DNA of 64,000 nt from Yamagishiella unicocca (taxonomy: Eukaryota > Chlorophyta > Chlorophyceae > Chlamydomonadales > Volvocaceae), in assembly GCA_003116995.1 (NCBI GenBank), contig BDSL01000030.1, positions 372,001 through 436,000 on the forward strand. Direction: 5' to 3'. The notes beneath the pieces are model-generated. The model worked only from the letters and a program-made list of their open reading frames with translations, was not told the DNA's origin and made no database searches. This document shows positions 48,001 to 58,440 of the stretch, one piece after another. Numbering within the stretch: the stretch's first letter is position 1; every line of letters starts with the position of its first letter. Made by a program: the position numbers and the translations under genes.

Positions 48001-51000
48001 TCCCCATGTTCTGGCTTGTCATCCGTCGCCCCTCCACGCCGTACCCATGCACCGTATCTGTCCCCCGCCATACCCTCCTCCTTTCCTTCTTTCCCATATT
48101 CACATGTAGTAGATCATAGTCGTTGCACATCTCACCCCATCCCTTCTGCCGTTGCCTGTCCGTCGCATGCCTTTATCCTCGCGGTCCGGTCCTGACGCCC
48201 GCCACCTTTACTCGATCGCCTCGGTCTTTCCTTGGGTTAGTCTACATTTCCCACGTTTCACACGTAACGGGGCGGGTTCCCTTGTGCCGGGCACGTTGCT
48301 CTTTTCGTTCGCATTATCGGGCTGCAGATCGTTACCGGGCCGCTCTCCGCTTGAGACGTTGTCGCGGCCATTGGCTCCACGGTTTTCGACCAGTGTTTAC
48401 TTCTTACGACCAGCTTCTCCTCCAGCCGCCTTTACTGCGTTCCCCATTTAGTCGCCTTGATAGCACCAATTTTTCCATATTAGTCTTCATGACCGTTCTC
48501 TTACGATTCCACAGCACTTCCGTGTACTAGCCAATCATCTCTTCTGGAACCCCACCTTCGTCGCCCTTGGTTTGTCGGCCGTGGATTCGCGGATTTCGTT
48601 TATACCCCCACCTGCCAGTCGTGGGTCCAGGCCGTGCTGCAGCAGCTTGTAGATGTAGTTAGCGGCTGTCGGGATGTCCGCAAACACGTCCCTCACGGCG
48701 GGAAACGCGCTCTGTGGAGTGAGATGTGCGCCAGCGAGGGAGGGGGGTACCGTGTGGCCACACCGTGTGCGACATCACAGGAGGACGGCGAGGGGGGCGC
48801 AGGAGGCGAGAAGGGCCCAGGAGGCGAGAAGGCCGCAGGAAGAGAGGGGGCCGCAGGAGGCGAGGAGGGTGCCGCACACTGGCAGACAGCCTCGTACTGG
48901 TGCATTGTCCTAGGCCCTCAGCCGAGACCCGCTGTCGGGGTGCAGTGGCGCGTGAAGTGGCGGGGGCCCGACCCTGACAGCAACAGGTGCGAAGGTCCCA
49001 CTACCATCCCAGCACCAATTGCGGCCACAGGTGCTGCTTCCATGCTCCCACTGGACGCCAGAGCAGCGCGCAGACTGCATCCTGGCATCTCCGGCTTCTA
49101 CCGCCCTCACCCGACCTGTTGAGGACGCCGCCGGAAAGTCCCCAGGCCCCAGTTTCCCCCACGCAGGAGAGACCGACCTCCGAGAAGGATACCAGGAAGT
49201 CCAGGCCCAGGCTGTTGGCGGCGTTCTTCGCCGCGTCCAGGATGCTATCCGGACCGTCACCGGAAGATGCGGGATACGGGGGGGAGGGGGGCTGGCTCGG
49301 AATTTTGGACCAATCAGGCCATCGCGGGTACGCCGGGCGATTGGGGGGCGGCGCTGCAACCGGTTCGTAATCGCCGCCTGCATCGTCGTCCCGGTCCCTC
49401 AGCTCGCCTGCAGCACGAGGAAGAGACAGACGGGGGACCGTGGGTGGGGCGGGGCCGCGGTGTCACCCCGTCAAATGATGGCCTCACGAAGTGCAATATG
49501 CGCGCCTGGGGCCAGGCTGTACGGCAGCGGCAGGGGCATGTGAGAGCAAGACAGCAGGCTGGCAAGCAGACATCAATACCTGCGAGAGGCGACCCCATCG
49601 CCCCGCGGGTCCCCCCCCCTTCCCTCACCTCGCAGCCCCTTCAGGGAGTCGCGCAGGACGACAAGGCTGCAGGTGGGGCAGGTGGGGGGTAGAGGGGCGG
49701 GGGCGAAGAGTTGTACGTCAGGGGGGGAGGCAGGGGGTGCGCAGGATCAGGCTGCACTGACGCGAAGCCCCAAGCTGACTGACGCGAAGCCCCAAGTGGC
49801 CTTACAGCGAATTGCTGCCGAGTCGAACCGTGTTGATGCCAAGCCGCCAGGTTTAACTTACTCACAGCGGCAATGTGATCCGAACAACGCCCGCCGCATC
49901 AGCGCCCGTAGCTACCCACTCCCCACCCTTAGTCGGCGACGCAGCCTGTCAGGTCGGCTCCCCGTTTCTCTCCCTCTCTCCTTTCCCTCCCTTCTCCCCT
50001 CCAAACCACGAAGAGACAACCCGACACGTATTACCCCCTCTGAAGTGCTGACCTACGGGCTCCCCCCCCAAATGCTACAACCCATGTCCGCAAGCCAAGA
50101 GCCCGCTGACTCAATCGCTCCGGTCGTGATTGCCGCTCGCATCATCCCCGCAGATACTATCGGTAACCCTATCCACCCCCCCGGCCCCCTCCCTATGCCC
50201 AGCTTGCAAGAGCGAGGTGCTGGCCGGTGGGCACTCACTTGTCCCGCATGCGCAGGAAGGCCGAGTACTCAGAGCCGCTCATGTAGAGCACTGAATTCGC
50301 GTCCGACTGGAGCGAGGAAACCTCCTGCGCAGTGCTGCCGACCACAGTCAGCGCAAAATCCGTGAAGTCAAACGCCATGGAGATCGGACCAATGCGACCC
50401 CAGGGGGTCACTGAGCGGAGGCAGCCGCGCGCAAGCGGGTCACAAGAATGGGGCAGCGGGGGGGGGGAGGTAAGGGCGGGTGTCAACTTACAGAAAGACT
50501 CCAGGCACAAAAGAAATCCGCTTCGAGGTATCCGTATTGTTACACAGTACGTTTCCCTGAGGGGTATATAACTTCATTAGAAATGTACATGACGCCTGTA
50601 TGGTGCTTCACCGCGAATGTGTATGTCTTCGGTGGGGCAGCGTGCTTGGTGCAGTGGGAGCCAGGCAGCGGCTACTCGCATGCGGGATGACGCCGTGCGG
50701 TGGGCTCTCAACCGCCACCCGAGCCCTCCGGACCATGTAACGGGACAGCTCCCCCTCCCATGCGGTCGTCTTCCCCTCTGCGCGGACCCACCTGCTTGCC
50801 GGACCAGCTCTCTGACAAGGTTGCCCACACTGCCCACCACGGACACCGGGCCGTACTCCGAGCTGCTGTAACCCCACCAGCTGGGCCACCAGCTGGCCTC
50901 ACTCAGGATGGAGATGACCTCGGGGAAGTCCTGGGAGGCAGCCAGGGCGCTGCAGGGGCGGGAGGCAGCGGACGAGGCGGGGAGGCGGAGGTGAAAGGGG

Positions 51001-54000
51001 TTGGGGGGGGTGGTGCGGGGGGAGAGGGGCTGTCGCCACCGGCACTGGTGTCCGTGCGGCGGGAGAATAACGCCGCCGGTTACCATGTGAGGGCACTTCA
51101 ACTGGAGTAGGCGGGCAAGCACATGACTGATGCATTCCCCCCCCCCCCAGGTGCCTCCGTGCACTCACTAGATGTCCACGTCGTGCGAACCCGCAGCAAA
51201 GGCGGTGATGATGCTGCCCGTGTCTGACGACAGCAGCTTGGCGAACATGGCCTTCAGGATGCGGTACAGCGACGCCGCCGATGAGCCATGGGAGTCTGCG
51301 GGGCGGGGTGGTGGCGTTACGTACAGTTGAGGGGCAGGTGCCTAACAAGGCGGCTGAGGGGCAAGCGACCGCAGCTTGACCGAGGCGTTCAAGCCCAGCT
51401 CCCTTTGCGGTGCTACAGGCACCTGAGGCCTCACGCGATTACGGGCAGATACGACACCCCCGCCGGCACCGTTGCCGGTGTTGCTCCAAGCTGTCCACGG
51501 GACTCGCCTAGCCGGCACTGCACACGCCACCCCCGCCTGGGGTCAGCGGCGCTTGAGTGCGCCCCCCCATCCACGCCCTCCTTTTTCCTCGCACACCTCC
51601 CATCACCTCCCACCTCCTTCCCCCATCACCCTCCAAACCCACCTGCCAGCCGTGGGTCCAGGCCGTTCTGCACCAGCTTGTAAATGTAGTTGGCGACGGT
51701 TGGGATGTCGCCGATCATGTCACGCACGGCGGGGTACGCGTCCTGCGCGCATTACCATGAAAGCAAGGTGCGACAGCACGATGTACGGCATCCCTAAATC
51801 AACGGTCCGCACGGGCGGGCGCAAATGTCCCCGGGGTTCGGGCAGCAACCCAGCACAGCACAGCACACAGCGCGCCGTAGCACAGCGCAGCTGGGATGCT
51901 TGCTGTACGCTTCGTGATTTGCATGACATGCGGAACACCTCGGTGCGGCCTCCGGGCCCCCCGCACCACGGTCACCTCACTCCGTAATGCCGGCACGCAG
52001 CGCCACTAAGAGCTATCATTTCCGATCTTGCTTCCACCTTCCGGTCCCTGATGACTCCCCACTAGCACAGCCCTCGCAGTCGAAGCACGCGTTGAGGCCC
52101 CCCGCTCCTAAACGACAACGTCCCCCCCCAACCCCAAAGCCCCGCCTCCCCCCCACCTTGACTCCCGCCCTCAATCGTGTAACCGGGTCTTCTCCCCACC
52201 CCCCTGTACCCAAGGGCTGTCCTCTCTTAACACACACACCCCTCGCTCCTCGCCCACCACCCCTGTTGCACCTCAGCGTCATTATTCACGGCCGCGACCA
52301 CCAGGCACTGCCACTGTGGCATCATTCCTGTGAGCCCCGGCATTGTCCCCGCCGCTTGCCCCCCCCACCTCTGCAAAGGTGACCAGGAAGTCCAGGCCCA
52401 AATTCATGGCGGCCTTCTTGAGGTGTCCCAGCAGCTGATCCATGGCGGTGGCGGGCTGCGGAGGCCAGGAGGGCTGCGGAGGCCAGGAGGGGTATGTCCA
52501 GATCGGGTACCAGGGGCTGGACGGAGACTGGGGGGGTTGGGGGGAGTAGGGGGGAGGCGGCGGGGGAGAACTGTGGGGGTGCTCCTCGTCCTCGTCCCTG
52601 AGCTCCTCTGCGTTGAATAAGAGGGGGGGGAGGGGGCAGGGGCCATGACGGCGGATGACGTTGGTATGGCCTCTAGGGCAAGTGGCTGCAAGGGAGCGTC
52701 AGGGCGAAGGCGCGTGCCGGGAGCTGGTGACCACGTTGGACGCCGCCTGGACCCTCGCTGGGGTGGCGGTAGCAGTGAGCCGCAAGCAGGGTCCTCGGAG
52801 CAACAGCAGCATCGGACACACATGGCCTGGTTACGCAGGCAAAAAGCCCCCGCCTCACCAGCCCGCCTCAACTCAACTCACCGCTCAAGTCCGCCAAGGA
52901 CCGGCTCAGCTTGGCGAGGCTGCGTGGGACAGTTACGGATGGGAGGCAGGTGGCAGGGAGGGGGAGTGAGGTGCCGTCCCTGGGCTACACGTGTCGTACG
53001 GCATGCAGATGCTGGCACGCAGGGCGAAAGTTTGGAGACTGCCCCCGGAGTCGTACGTGATACTCCCCAGCCCTCGCAGCCGCCAATGCCGGCCCCCGAT
53101 GCCGCCGCAATTGCCGCCTCCTGACACCAGTGTCTGTGCCCAGAACCCCAGGCCCAGACCATGTCCGGAAGATCGCGGCGGCTACTCACTTGTCCCTCAA
53201 GCGCAGGAAGGCACCATATTCGTCACTCTCCATTCGAAAGCTGGCGTCCGCACTCAGCCGGAGCACGTCTGCCTGTCCGGCGGTGCTCTCCACCACCGCA
53301 AGGGCCATGTCGGTGAAGTCGATAGCCATGGAAAGCGGGGGAATGCGACCCCAGGGGGAGACTGCAGTTGGAGGGAGCCAGGAAGGGGTGGGCCGCTTGG
53401 TGGACAGGGAGCAGACAGGTTAGGGGCCGAAAGGTTAGGGGCAGACAGGTTCGGGGCAGACAAGGTAGGGGCAGACAGGTTAGGGGCAGACAGGTTAGGG
53501 GCCGAAAGGTTAGGGGCAGACAGGTTAGGGGCCGAAAGGTTAGGGGCAGACAGGTTAGGGGCCGAAAGGTTAGGGGCAGACAGGTTAGGGGCCGAAAGGT
53601 TAGGGGCAGACAGGTTAGGGGCAGACAGGTTAGGGGCAGACAGGTTAGGGGCCGAAAGGTTAGGGGCAGACAGGTTAGGGGCAGACAGGTTAGGGGCAGA
53701 CAGGTTCGGGGCCGAAAGGTTAGGGGCAGACAGGTTAGGGGCCGAAAGGTTAGGGGCAGACAGGTTAGGGGCAGACAGGTTAGGGGCAGACAGGTTCGGG
53801 GCCGAAAGGTTAGGGGCAGACAGGTTCGGGGCAGACAAGGTTAGGGGCAGACAGGTTCGGGGCAGACAAGGTAGGGGCAGACAGGTTCGGGGCAGACAAG
53901 GTAGGGGCAGACAGGTTCGGGGCAGACAAGGTAGGGGCAGACAGGTTAGGGGCAGACAGGTTAGGGGCAGACAGGTTCGGGGAATGGGCAGGGAGCAGCC

Positions 54001-56300
54001 CGCTAGGTTGTCGCGTGTGGGGCGCGCCGTGCAGCCGGGTGCCTGAACCCAGGGAAGGTGGCGGAAAGGGACTGAGCTGCCACAGCCGTCATGTCTTCCA
54101 GGAGCAGGCTGGTGGGCGGGTTGCCTTGAAAGTGGATGATGCGTGCGGGCGGCAACTCGGGGGCAGGAAGACGGGCGGCAAGTTGGCAGAAACGTACTTG
54201 CTTGCCGGACCAGGGACTGGACCAAATACGTGAACGAGTTCACAATCTGGGCGGCGCCGTAGTCTGCATCTCGGGGAGAATGCCAGGGCGCGTCAAACCA
54301 TTGCGAAAAGACCGCCTTCCGGAAGACGGCGATGACGTCTGAAAAGTCCTGGGATGCAGCCAATGTACTGGCAGGACGGCACAGGGCACAGGTGGAGGGG
54401 TAAAAATATATCGAAGTTGGAGGGGGTGGGTAGGAACGCAGGTTTGCGCTGCCTGCTGCACGAGCTGATGGTCGAGGTTTGAAACCACAAGTGATGATGA
54501 CGAACAAAGCGAATACAGAGTGGAGGCAAGTCTTGGCGTGGCAGAGCGGCATTCCTGGTCAGGGTGCAGGTCACCGCGACGCAGGCAGAGCCCCCTGGGC
54601 CCCCTTCCCGTGTCCTTCACTCACTGGATATCGATGGAATGCCAGTTCATGGCAGACGCAATGACGCTGCCGGTGTCAGTTGTAGCCATTTTGTAGAAAG
54701 ACGGTTGCAGAATGCGGTACAGCGCGGTTGCGCAGGGGCCGTTGGGATCTGAGGAAGGAATGGGAACCAGGGGGACAGGGATATCGGGGGCAGAGGCTTT
54801 GAGGCAAGGGCGATGGAAGGAGACCCGCTGCGGCTGCGGGTTGGATGCCCACGTGGCATGACATCCCGCATCGCTGTCGTGAGGGACGTAACAGAGTAAG
54901 TCGCCGGCATTGCCATGCTAGGGCGCGGAACGGCGGCGACGACGTGACCACATGACCGATAACGAGTGATCGTCTTGAGGCAACCGACGAATCACCGGAG
55001 AGAAATGTCGATTTACTCCACGCACAGGCTTTATGCTTTACGCGCAGTAGGCAAGCCACACAGCCGCCTGGACCGCCCCCAATCTCAGCCGTCCTTTCAT
55101 TCACACATAAGTGCCCAACCTCCCTACAATCCGCTGATTCTAGAGTGGCACTTACCCGACACCGCCCCCACCCTTAACACCCACCCAACCCACCTGCCAG
55201 GTCGGAGTTCAGGCCCTTGTCCAGCAGCTTGTAAATGTAGTTGGCGGCTGTAGGAAGGTCCGCGAACACGTCACGTGCCGCGGGGAACGCGGTCTGCATG
55301 CAAAGTACGAATGTACGGCATCCACTTATGGAGTCGGGGCATCAATTGTAACGTGAGTAAGATGCACTTGTTTCACCGATACAGGGAGGTGGCCTAGGTA
55401 TGACACAGCTATTCTGGCTACCTGTCAAGAGGCGTGCGGCCCGAATACACAAACACACAGCCTGACCGCCCGACGAGCACCACCACGTCGGGCTGCTCGC
55501 CTAGAGATCTGTTGGCATGTGATCCAACCCACTCGCTCGCGAGGTCGAGCAGAGGCGTATCGACCCTCCCTCCCCTGGAGTCATTGCTTGGGGCTCTGCC
55601 TTGCAACTAGGGCCGCTGGACCTGCCGCCGTTACGGCCGCACAATCCCGTTGCTACTCCAAGTCTAGACTAGGTATCACCAACAGCTGGGACAACCGTAC
55701 TGTCCGTCCCCAGGTTCCAGCGCCCTCACCCCACCTCCGCAAAGGTGACCAGGAAGTCCAGTCCCAGCTTCTTCATCGCGTCGCCCAGCAGGTCGAGAAG
55801 CTGCTCCGGCCCCTTGCTGCTTAAGTCAGGCCCTGATGGCAGGGGTCCCGGACCGCTGAATCCAGGGCTCGACGGCAGGGGTCCCGGACCGCTGAATCCA
55901 GGGCTCGACGGCAGGGGTCCCGGACCGCTGAATCCAGGGCTTGACGGCAGGGGTCCCGGACCGCTGAATCCAGGGCTTGAAGGCAGGGGTCCCGGACCGC
56001 TGAATCCAGGGCTCGACGGCAGGGGTCCCGGACCGCTGAATCCAGGGCTTGACGGCGGGGGTCGCGGACTGCGGGATTTACGCTTCGATGGCACCGATCC
56101 CGGACCGCCGGATGTAGGGCTCGGTGGCATTGGGCTCGGCGGCATCGGTCTCAGCTTACGGCGCGAGGATGAGGCTTTCGAGCGGCTGTGCCCCGGTGAG
56201 CCGTCGTCCACGTCGGCTGGGGGCGCTGGGGCGTGGGAAGGGGCGGCTCCCACGTCCACGATGGACGGCGTATCGCGCCATTGCCTCAGCACGCGAGCAC
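36090..56300 (-). CDS. Giant cassette gene: six tandem six-exon modules, 5' end missing
   Basis: Thirty-six exons, called here gamma, delta, epsilon, alpha, beta and mu in each module, join in one frame of 5480 nt (1825 complete codons, a split first codon and a stop). Phases repeat exactly: gamma 1-0, delta 0-1, epsilon 1-2, alpha 2-1, beta 1-2, mu 2-1, with GT-AG ends throughout. The protein alternates a Pro/Trp- or Tyr/Asp-rich linker with a conserved block: LGLDFLVTFAE, PTAANYIYKLLQHGLDPRLAG, LYRIL...TDTGSVI, ALAASQDFPEVI.IL..ASW, LVRELVRQA, WGRI....MA.DFTD.AL, EY.AFLRLRDN. I do not recognise the domain. No transmembrane span or catalytic motif is visible. The first exon found starts in phase 1 after a good acceptor, so one or more upstream exons, with the start codon, were not located. 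Function unknown. Confidence 0.8.
36139..36300 (-). other. Conserved intron block, module 6
   Basis: The intron sequence directly upstream of the terminal mu exon matches 45839-45997 and 52920-53078 with only about eight differences in 160 bp by eye. The block includes GCTGCGTGGGACAGTTACGG and GTCGTACGTGATA. See the corresponding finding. Confidence 0.85.
38718..38868 (-). repeat. 66-bp coding repeat in module 6
   Basis: Units begin at 38718, 38784 and 38850 (the last partial). Each encodes a 22-residue Gly/Pro/Tyr-rich sequence (GGEPDGYRTGxVQAPSxP) in exon gamma 6 and preserves the frame. Confidence 0.9.
39438..42425 (-). other. Cassette module 5
   Basis: Exons: gamma 42196-42425, delta 41516-41615, epsilon 41059-41185, alpha 40372-40532, beta 39836-40007, mu 39438-39475. 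Gamma and delta match module 3; epsilon, alpha and beta are unique and more diverged (for example TPGGRSTPFGLTVDIVDIA in beta). This places the recent duplication edge inside the module. Confidence 0.85.
42646..45532 (-). other. Cassette module 4
   Basis: Exons: gamma 45312-45532, delta 44489-44588, epsilon 44016-44142, alpha 43622-43779, beta 43076-43247, mu 42646-42683. Nearly identical to module 2 in exons and introns. Confidence 0.85.
45839..45997 (-). other. Conserved intron block, module 3
   Basis: Same block as 36139-36300, directly upstream of exon mu 3. Confidence 0.85.
46335..46453. repeat. 15-bp minisatellite, short allele (copy 1)
   Basis: About eight units of GGGGCAGACAGGTTA / GGGGCCGAAAGGTTA in the intron between alpha 3 and beta 3. 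Confidence 0.95.
47601..48603. other. Unique ~1 kb filler in module 3 epsilon-delta intron
   Basis: The matching intron of module 1 is only 445 bp. The extra sequence is pyrimidine-rich in its first part and contains a (CCA)n run near 47810-47835. Its last 45 bases (GGTTTGTCGGCCGTGGATTC...) recur at 44988-45016 in another intron. It may be an inserted element; no coding capacity or terminal repeat was recognised. Confidence 0.5.
49629..52607 (-). other. Cassette module 2
   Basis: Exons: gamma 52369-52607, delta 51643-51742, epsilon 51169-51295, alpha 50792-50949, beta 50239-50410, mu 49629-49666. The gamma linker is Pro/Trp-rich (SPWYPIWTYPSWPPQP). Alpha reads SEASWWPSWWGYSSSEYGPV. The module is almost identical to module 4. 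Confidence 0.85.
49759..49930. other. 172-bp insertion in module 2 beta-mu intron
   Basis: Present only in duplication copy 2: copy 1 reads GGCTGCACT directly into AGTCGGCGACG near 42780. The insert begins with a two-copy repeat of CTGACGCGAAGCCCCAAG. No target-site duplication or terminal inverted repeat is clear, so mobile element versus deletion in copy 1 cannot be decided. Confidence 0.7.
52920..53078 (-). other. Conserved intron block, module 1
   Basis: Same block as 36139-36300, directly upstream of exon mu 1. Modules 2, 4 and 5 have different sequence at this place. Confidence 0.85.
53416..53984. repeat. 15-bp minisatellite, expanded allele (copy 2)
   Basis: About 38 units of the same two variants as at 46335-46453, in the intron between alpha 1 and beta 1. 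The two variants alternate in patches, and a few units have gained or lost one base. The long plus and minus frames across the array are repeat artefacts. Confidence 0.95.
55838..56089 (-). repeat. 36-bp coding minisatellite in module 1
   Basis: About seven 36-bp units encode GPGPLPSSPGFS on the minus strand within exon gamma 1. The unit length is a multiple of three, so copy-number change keeps the frame. The last copies at the high-coordinate end are degenerate. Confidence 0.95.
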
Positions 56301-58336
56301 CTGTAGCACGGAGACGGGGGAGGGGGGATCCATGCGGCGGGCTCTTGAAAGCCACTACGCAATCGTTGATGGGCGCCAGACACGGCAGATTCGCCGGTGT
56401 CCTGACACCGAGCAGCAGACAACAATGGAAATCAATGCCGCTAAATAGCCTTGGCAGTCCTATAAACGACGGTGCTGTTGCCTGTCTGGCTTCCAGCGCT
56501 GGTCATGGGAGTTAGCGTAGCATGAATCTTGCGCAAGTCGTCAACTATCTCTGCAACCTCATTCACTTCAGGTCTCAAGCGCCATATTTTTGGATTTTCT
56601 TACTTACCAACGTTCCCTCGAAGGCCCCCAGCTAAGGTGGAAGGGGGCGCTAGAAGCACCAACAGGATCGCCACCAACGGTGTTCTTAACGGAAAAGCAA
56701 GCCTGCAACAAAGCAGAAAAGGAAAGGAAACGCGTCCGCACAACAGTACGTGTGTTTAGCCTAGAGCCCGCCAAAGTCAGAGGACAGAGGAGCTCTGTTC
56801 CCCCCTTGTTAAGTATAAACGAATTCCAAAGATGCTAGTTTACAATCTTACATGATGCTTGCTTGGCGCCTTCTTCGAGGCGTTGGAGTGACTGAAGCCC
56901 TGCAGAGTACCGGTATGCTCTTTGAGGCTGGTACTTGCCTGCGCTCGCCTTATAGAGGCGAAGCAGTCTACCTACGAAGCGCGTCAAGCGCATTATATTC
57001 TTGTATTCGGCAGTCGTACGGAACGTCACGGCAGCGGGCTACCCGCCAACCCGATACCGCGATACGACCTGGCTGAACGAGGCGCTTTATATGTACCCGT
57101 CGTTATTTGTAAACGTTCTTCATATATCCTCGGCCCGGAAACCCATATTCATTTGGCAAAGACAAAAATGTTGTTGCGGACGCGAATATAAAACCATTTT
57201 TTAGTTTGGTGTGGCTAGAAAGCCGCACCGGTTAAGAGCCCCACCATGTTTGTCTCCATTGGCATAGGATAACGATTGCGCCAGAAGAAAGTGTGAAGCT
57301 CAAGGAAGGTGGTCCCTGCCGCACCCAACCCGGGAACGCTTGGCCGCGGAAACGGGATCCAGCCTACAGGCTGCGATGAGGTGATGGGCTTGCAAATTGC
57401 TGTATATCGATGTAATATTTTACTGCGAAGCGTCTTTAGGAGCTTTTACCTTGTACCGGTCTGCCTTTAAGCTTTGCAGTTTCGCTCCGTCACAAACAGT
57501 GCCGTCTTGTCCGGCAAAGTAAAGACAACTCGCGGATTGGTTTGCCGAATTGCGCATAATTACACCGATATACACCGCAGCCTGTTGGCTGGCGGGGAGG
57601 GGCATGTCCTGTGCTGGTATGAGAACTTGTCATTGGTGGCGCCTCCTGATGCTGCCATGGGTAAAACGTGCTTTGCAACTGAAGGCAACTAAGGTGCTAA
57701 AACATTGCTACACAAGCCATAGCTTGGCGATGCCCGATGTGCGCGCTTGCCCGTTGACGGAAGTTCGCCGCGTTGCGCAGAGGAGGTGTACCTTGATGCC
57801 ATGTACATGCGTCAAATTGTACATGTATATTCACACAGGAATAGTACAATTGCGTTGGGCAAGGTTCCGTACTAGTATAAGATAGGCAGCAGTCGGACCA
57901 TGTCAGACCGGTATCGGACATACAGAGGCGGACATGCATATGTATCGAGGAAGTTCACTGAAGATGTAGAGGTCCAGTCCTTGAGATCCCGCGGACAACT
58001 TAGTGCACATGCCTTGCGAGGTGCTGGATTGTTGCCATGGTTCCGCACTACTCCTGTTCGTTACCATTGGTATATCAAGGTGACTTCTTACAGCACAGCA
58101 CCCCATAGGCGGGGTGGCATTACTGTCGCTCAGCTGCCTGCCGGTTCCAATGAAGCAGGGCAGGGGAGGCTGGCTCACCTGAAGCAGGGGAGATCTTCCT
58201 CAACCGTACATCACGTGAGCCAAGGCAGCCAAGGCTGCAGCCTATGCTATGAGAGTGATTGGCAGGACGGGTTTGGCGGGGCCGCCCAGCCACGGTCTGC
58301 AGGTAAGATCCTCTGAAGCAGCTCCACAGCCTTGGC
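56301..58336. other. Upstream of the cassette exons, no complete gene model
   Basis: The missing 5' exon(s) of the cassette gene should be here or beyond the LINE. One candidate exon on the minus strand (56608-56702) has a pyrimidine-rich acceptor (TTTCTGCTTTGTTGCAG) and a strong donor (G|GTAAGTAAG). Its only open frame (ACFSVKNTVGGD...) ends in phase 2, which does not fit directly onto the phase-1 exon at 56300. A 138-codon plus frame at 57900-58316 is not recognised and runs into a retrotransposon tail, so it may be element-derived. Confidence 0.35.
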
Positions 58337-58440
58337 TGTCACACGAGAGAGCTGCTCATCGAACAAATCATGTGCCTAACCCGGACTAGTGTTCACCCGT
58401 CACATATTCCTTCTAGTTCGATGAGCAGCTGTAGAGAGAG
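58337..58440. repeat. Convergent retrotransposon tails with inverted repeat
   Basis: AGCTGCTCATCGAAC at 58350-58364 is exactly reverse-complemented at 58416-58430. The left arm is part of a plus-oriented tail (TCACACGAGAGAGCTGC..., as at 976-1018). The right arm is the end of the 3' region of the LINE on the minus strand. The two elements therefore meet tail to tail. Confidence 0.7.

Larger units (their letters stand above)
45801..49407 (-). other. Cassette module 3
   Basis: Exons: gamma 49178-49407, delta 48612-48711, epsilon 47072-47195, alpha 46666-46835, beta 46109-46280, mu 45801-45838. Gamma and delta match module 5, while epsilon to mu match module 1, as expected if a two-module block was duplicated with its edge at the delta exon. 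The epsilon-delta intron is enlarged by about 1 kb of unrelated sequence. Confidence 0.85.
48604..55175. repeat. Two-module segmental duplication, copy 2
   Basis: Partner of 41508-47600, with twelve matching exons. Differences by eye: a 172-bp insertion at 49759-49930, a minisatellite grown by about 450 bp, loss or absence of an approximately 80-bp segment present in copy 1 near 44960-45040, and scattered substitutions. High intron similarity indicates a recent event. Confidence 0.9.
52882..56300 (-). other. Cassette module 1
   Basis: Exons: gamma 55735-56300, delta 55194-55293, epsilon 54625-54748, alpha 54198-54367, beta 53190-53361, mu 52882-52919. The gamma exon is the longest of the six because it carries a 12-residue Pro/Gly/Ser repeat. 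The delta exon (TAFPAARDVFADLPTAANYI) is the most different of the delta copies. The alpha-beta intron holds the large 15-bp minisatellite. Confidence 0.8.

Noticed and set aside
53254..54552. 432-codon minus frame and 351-codon plus frame (NLSAP / GADRL repeats)
   Set aside because: Both are created by the 15-bp minisatellite, a multiple of three without stops in these frames. They overlap real exons alpha 1 and beta 1 only by chance extension into the intron.
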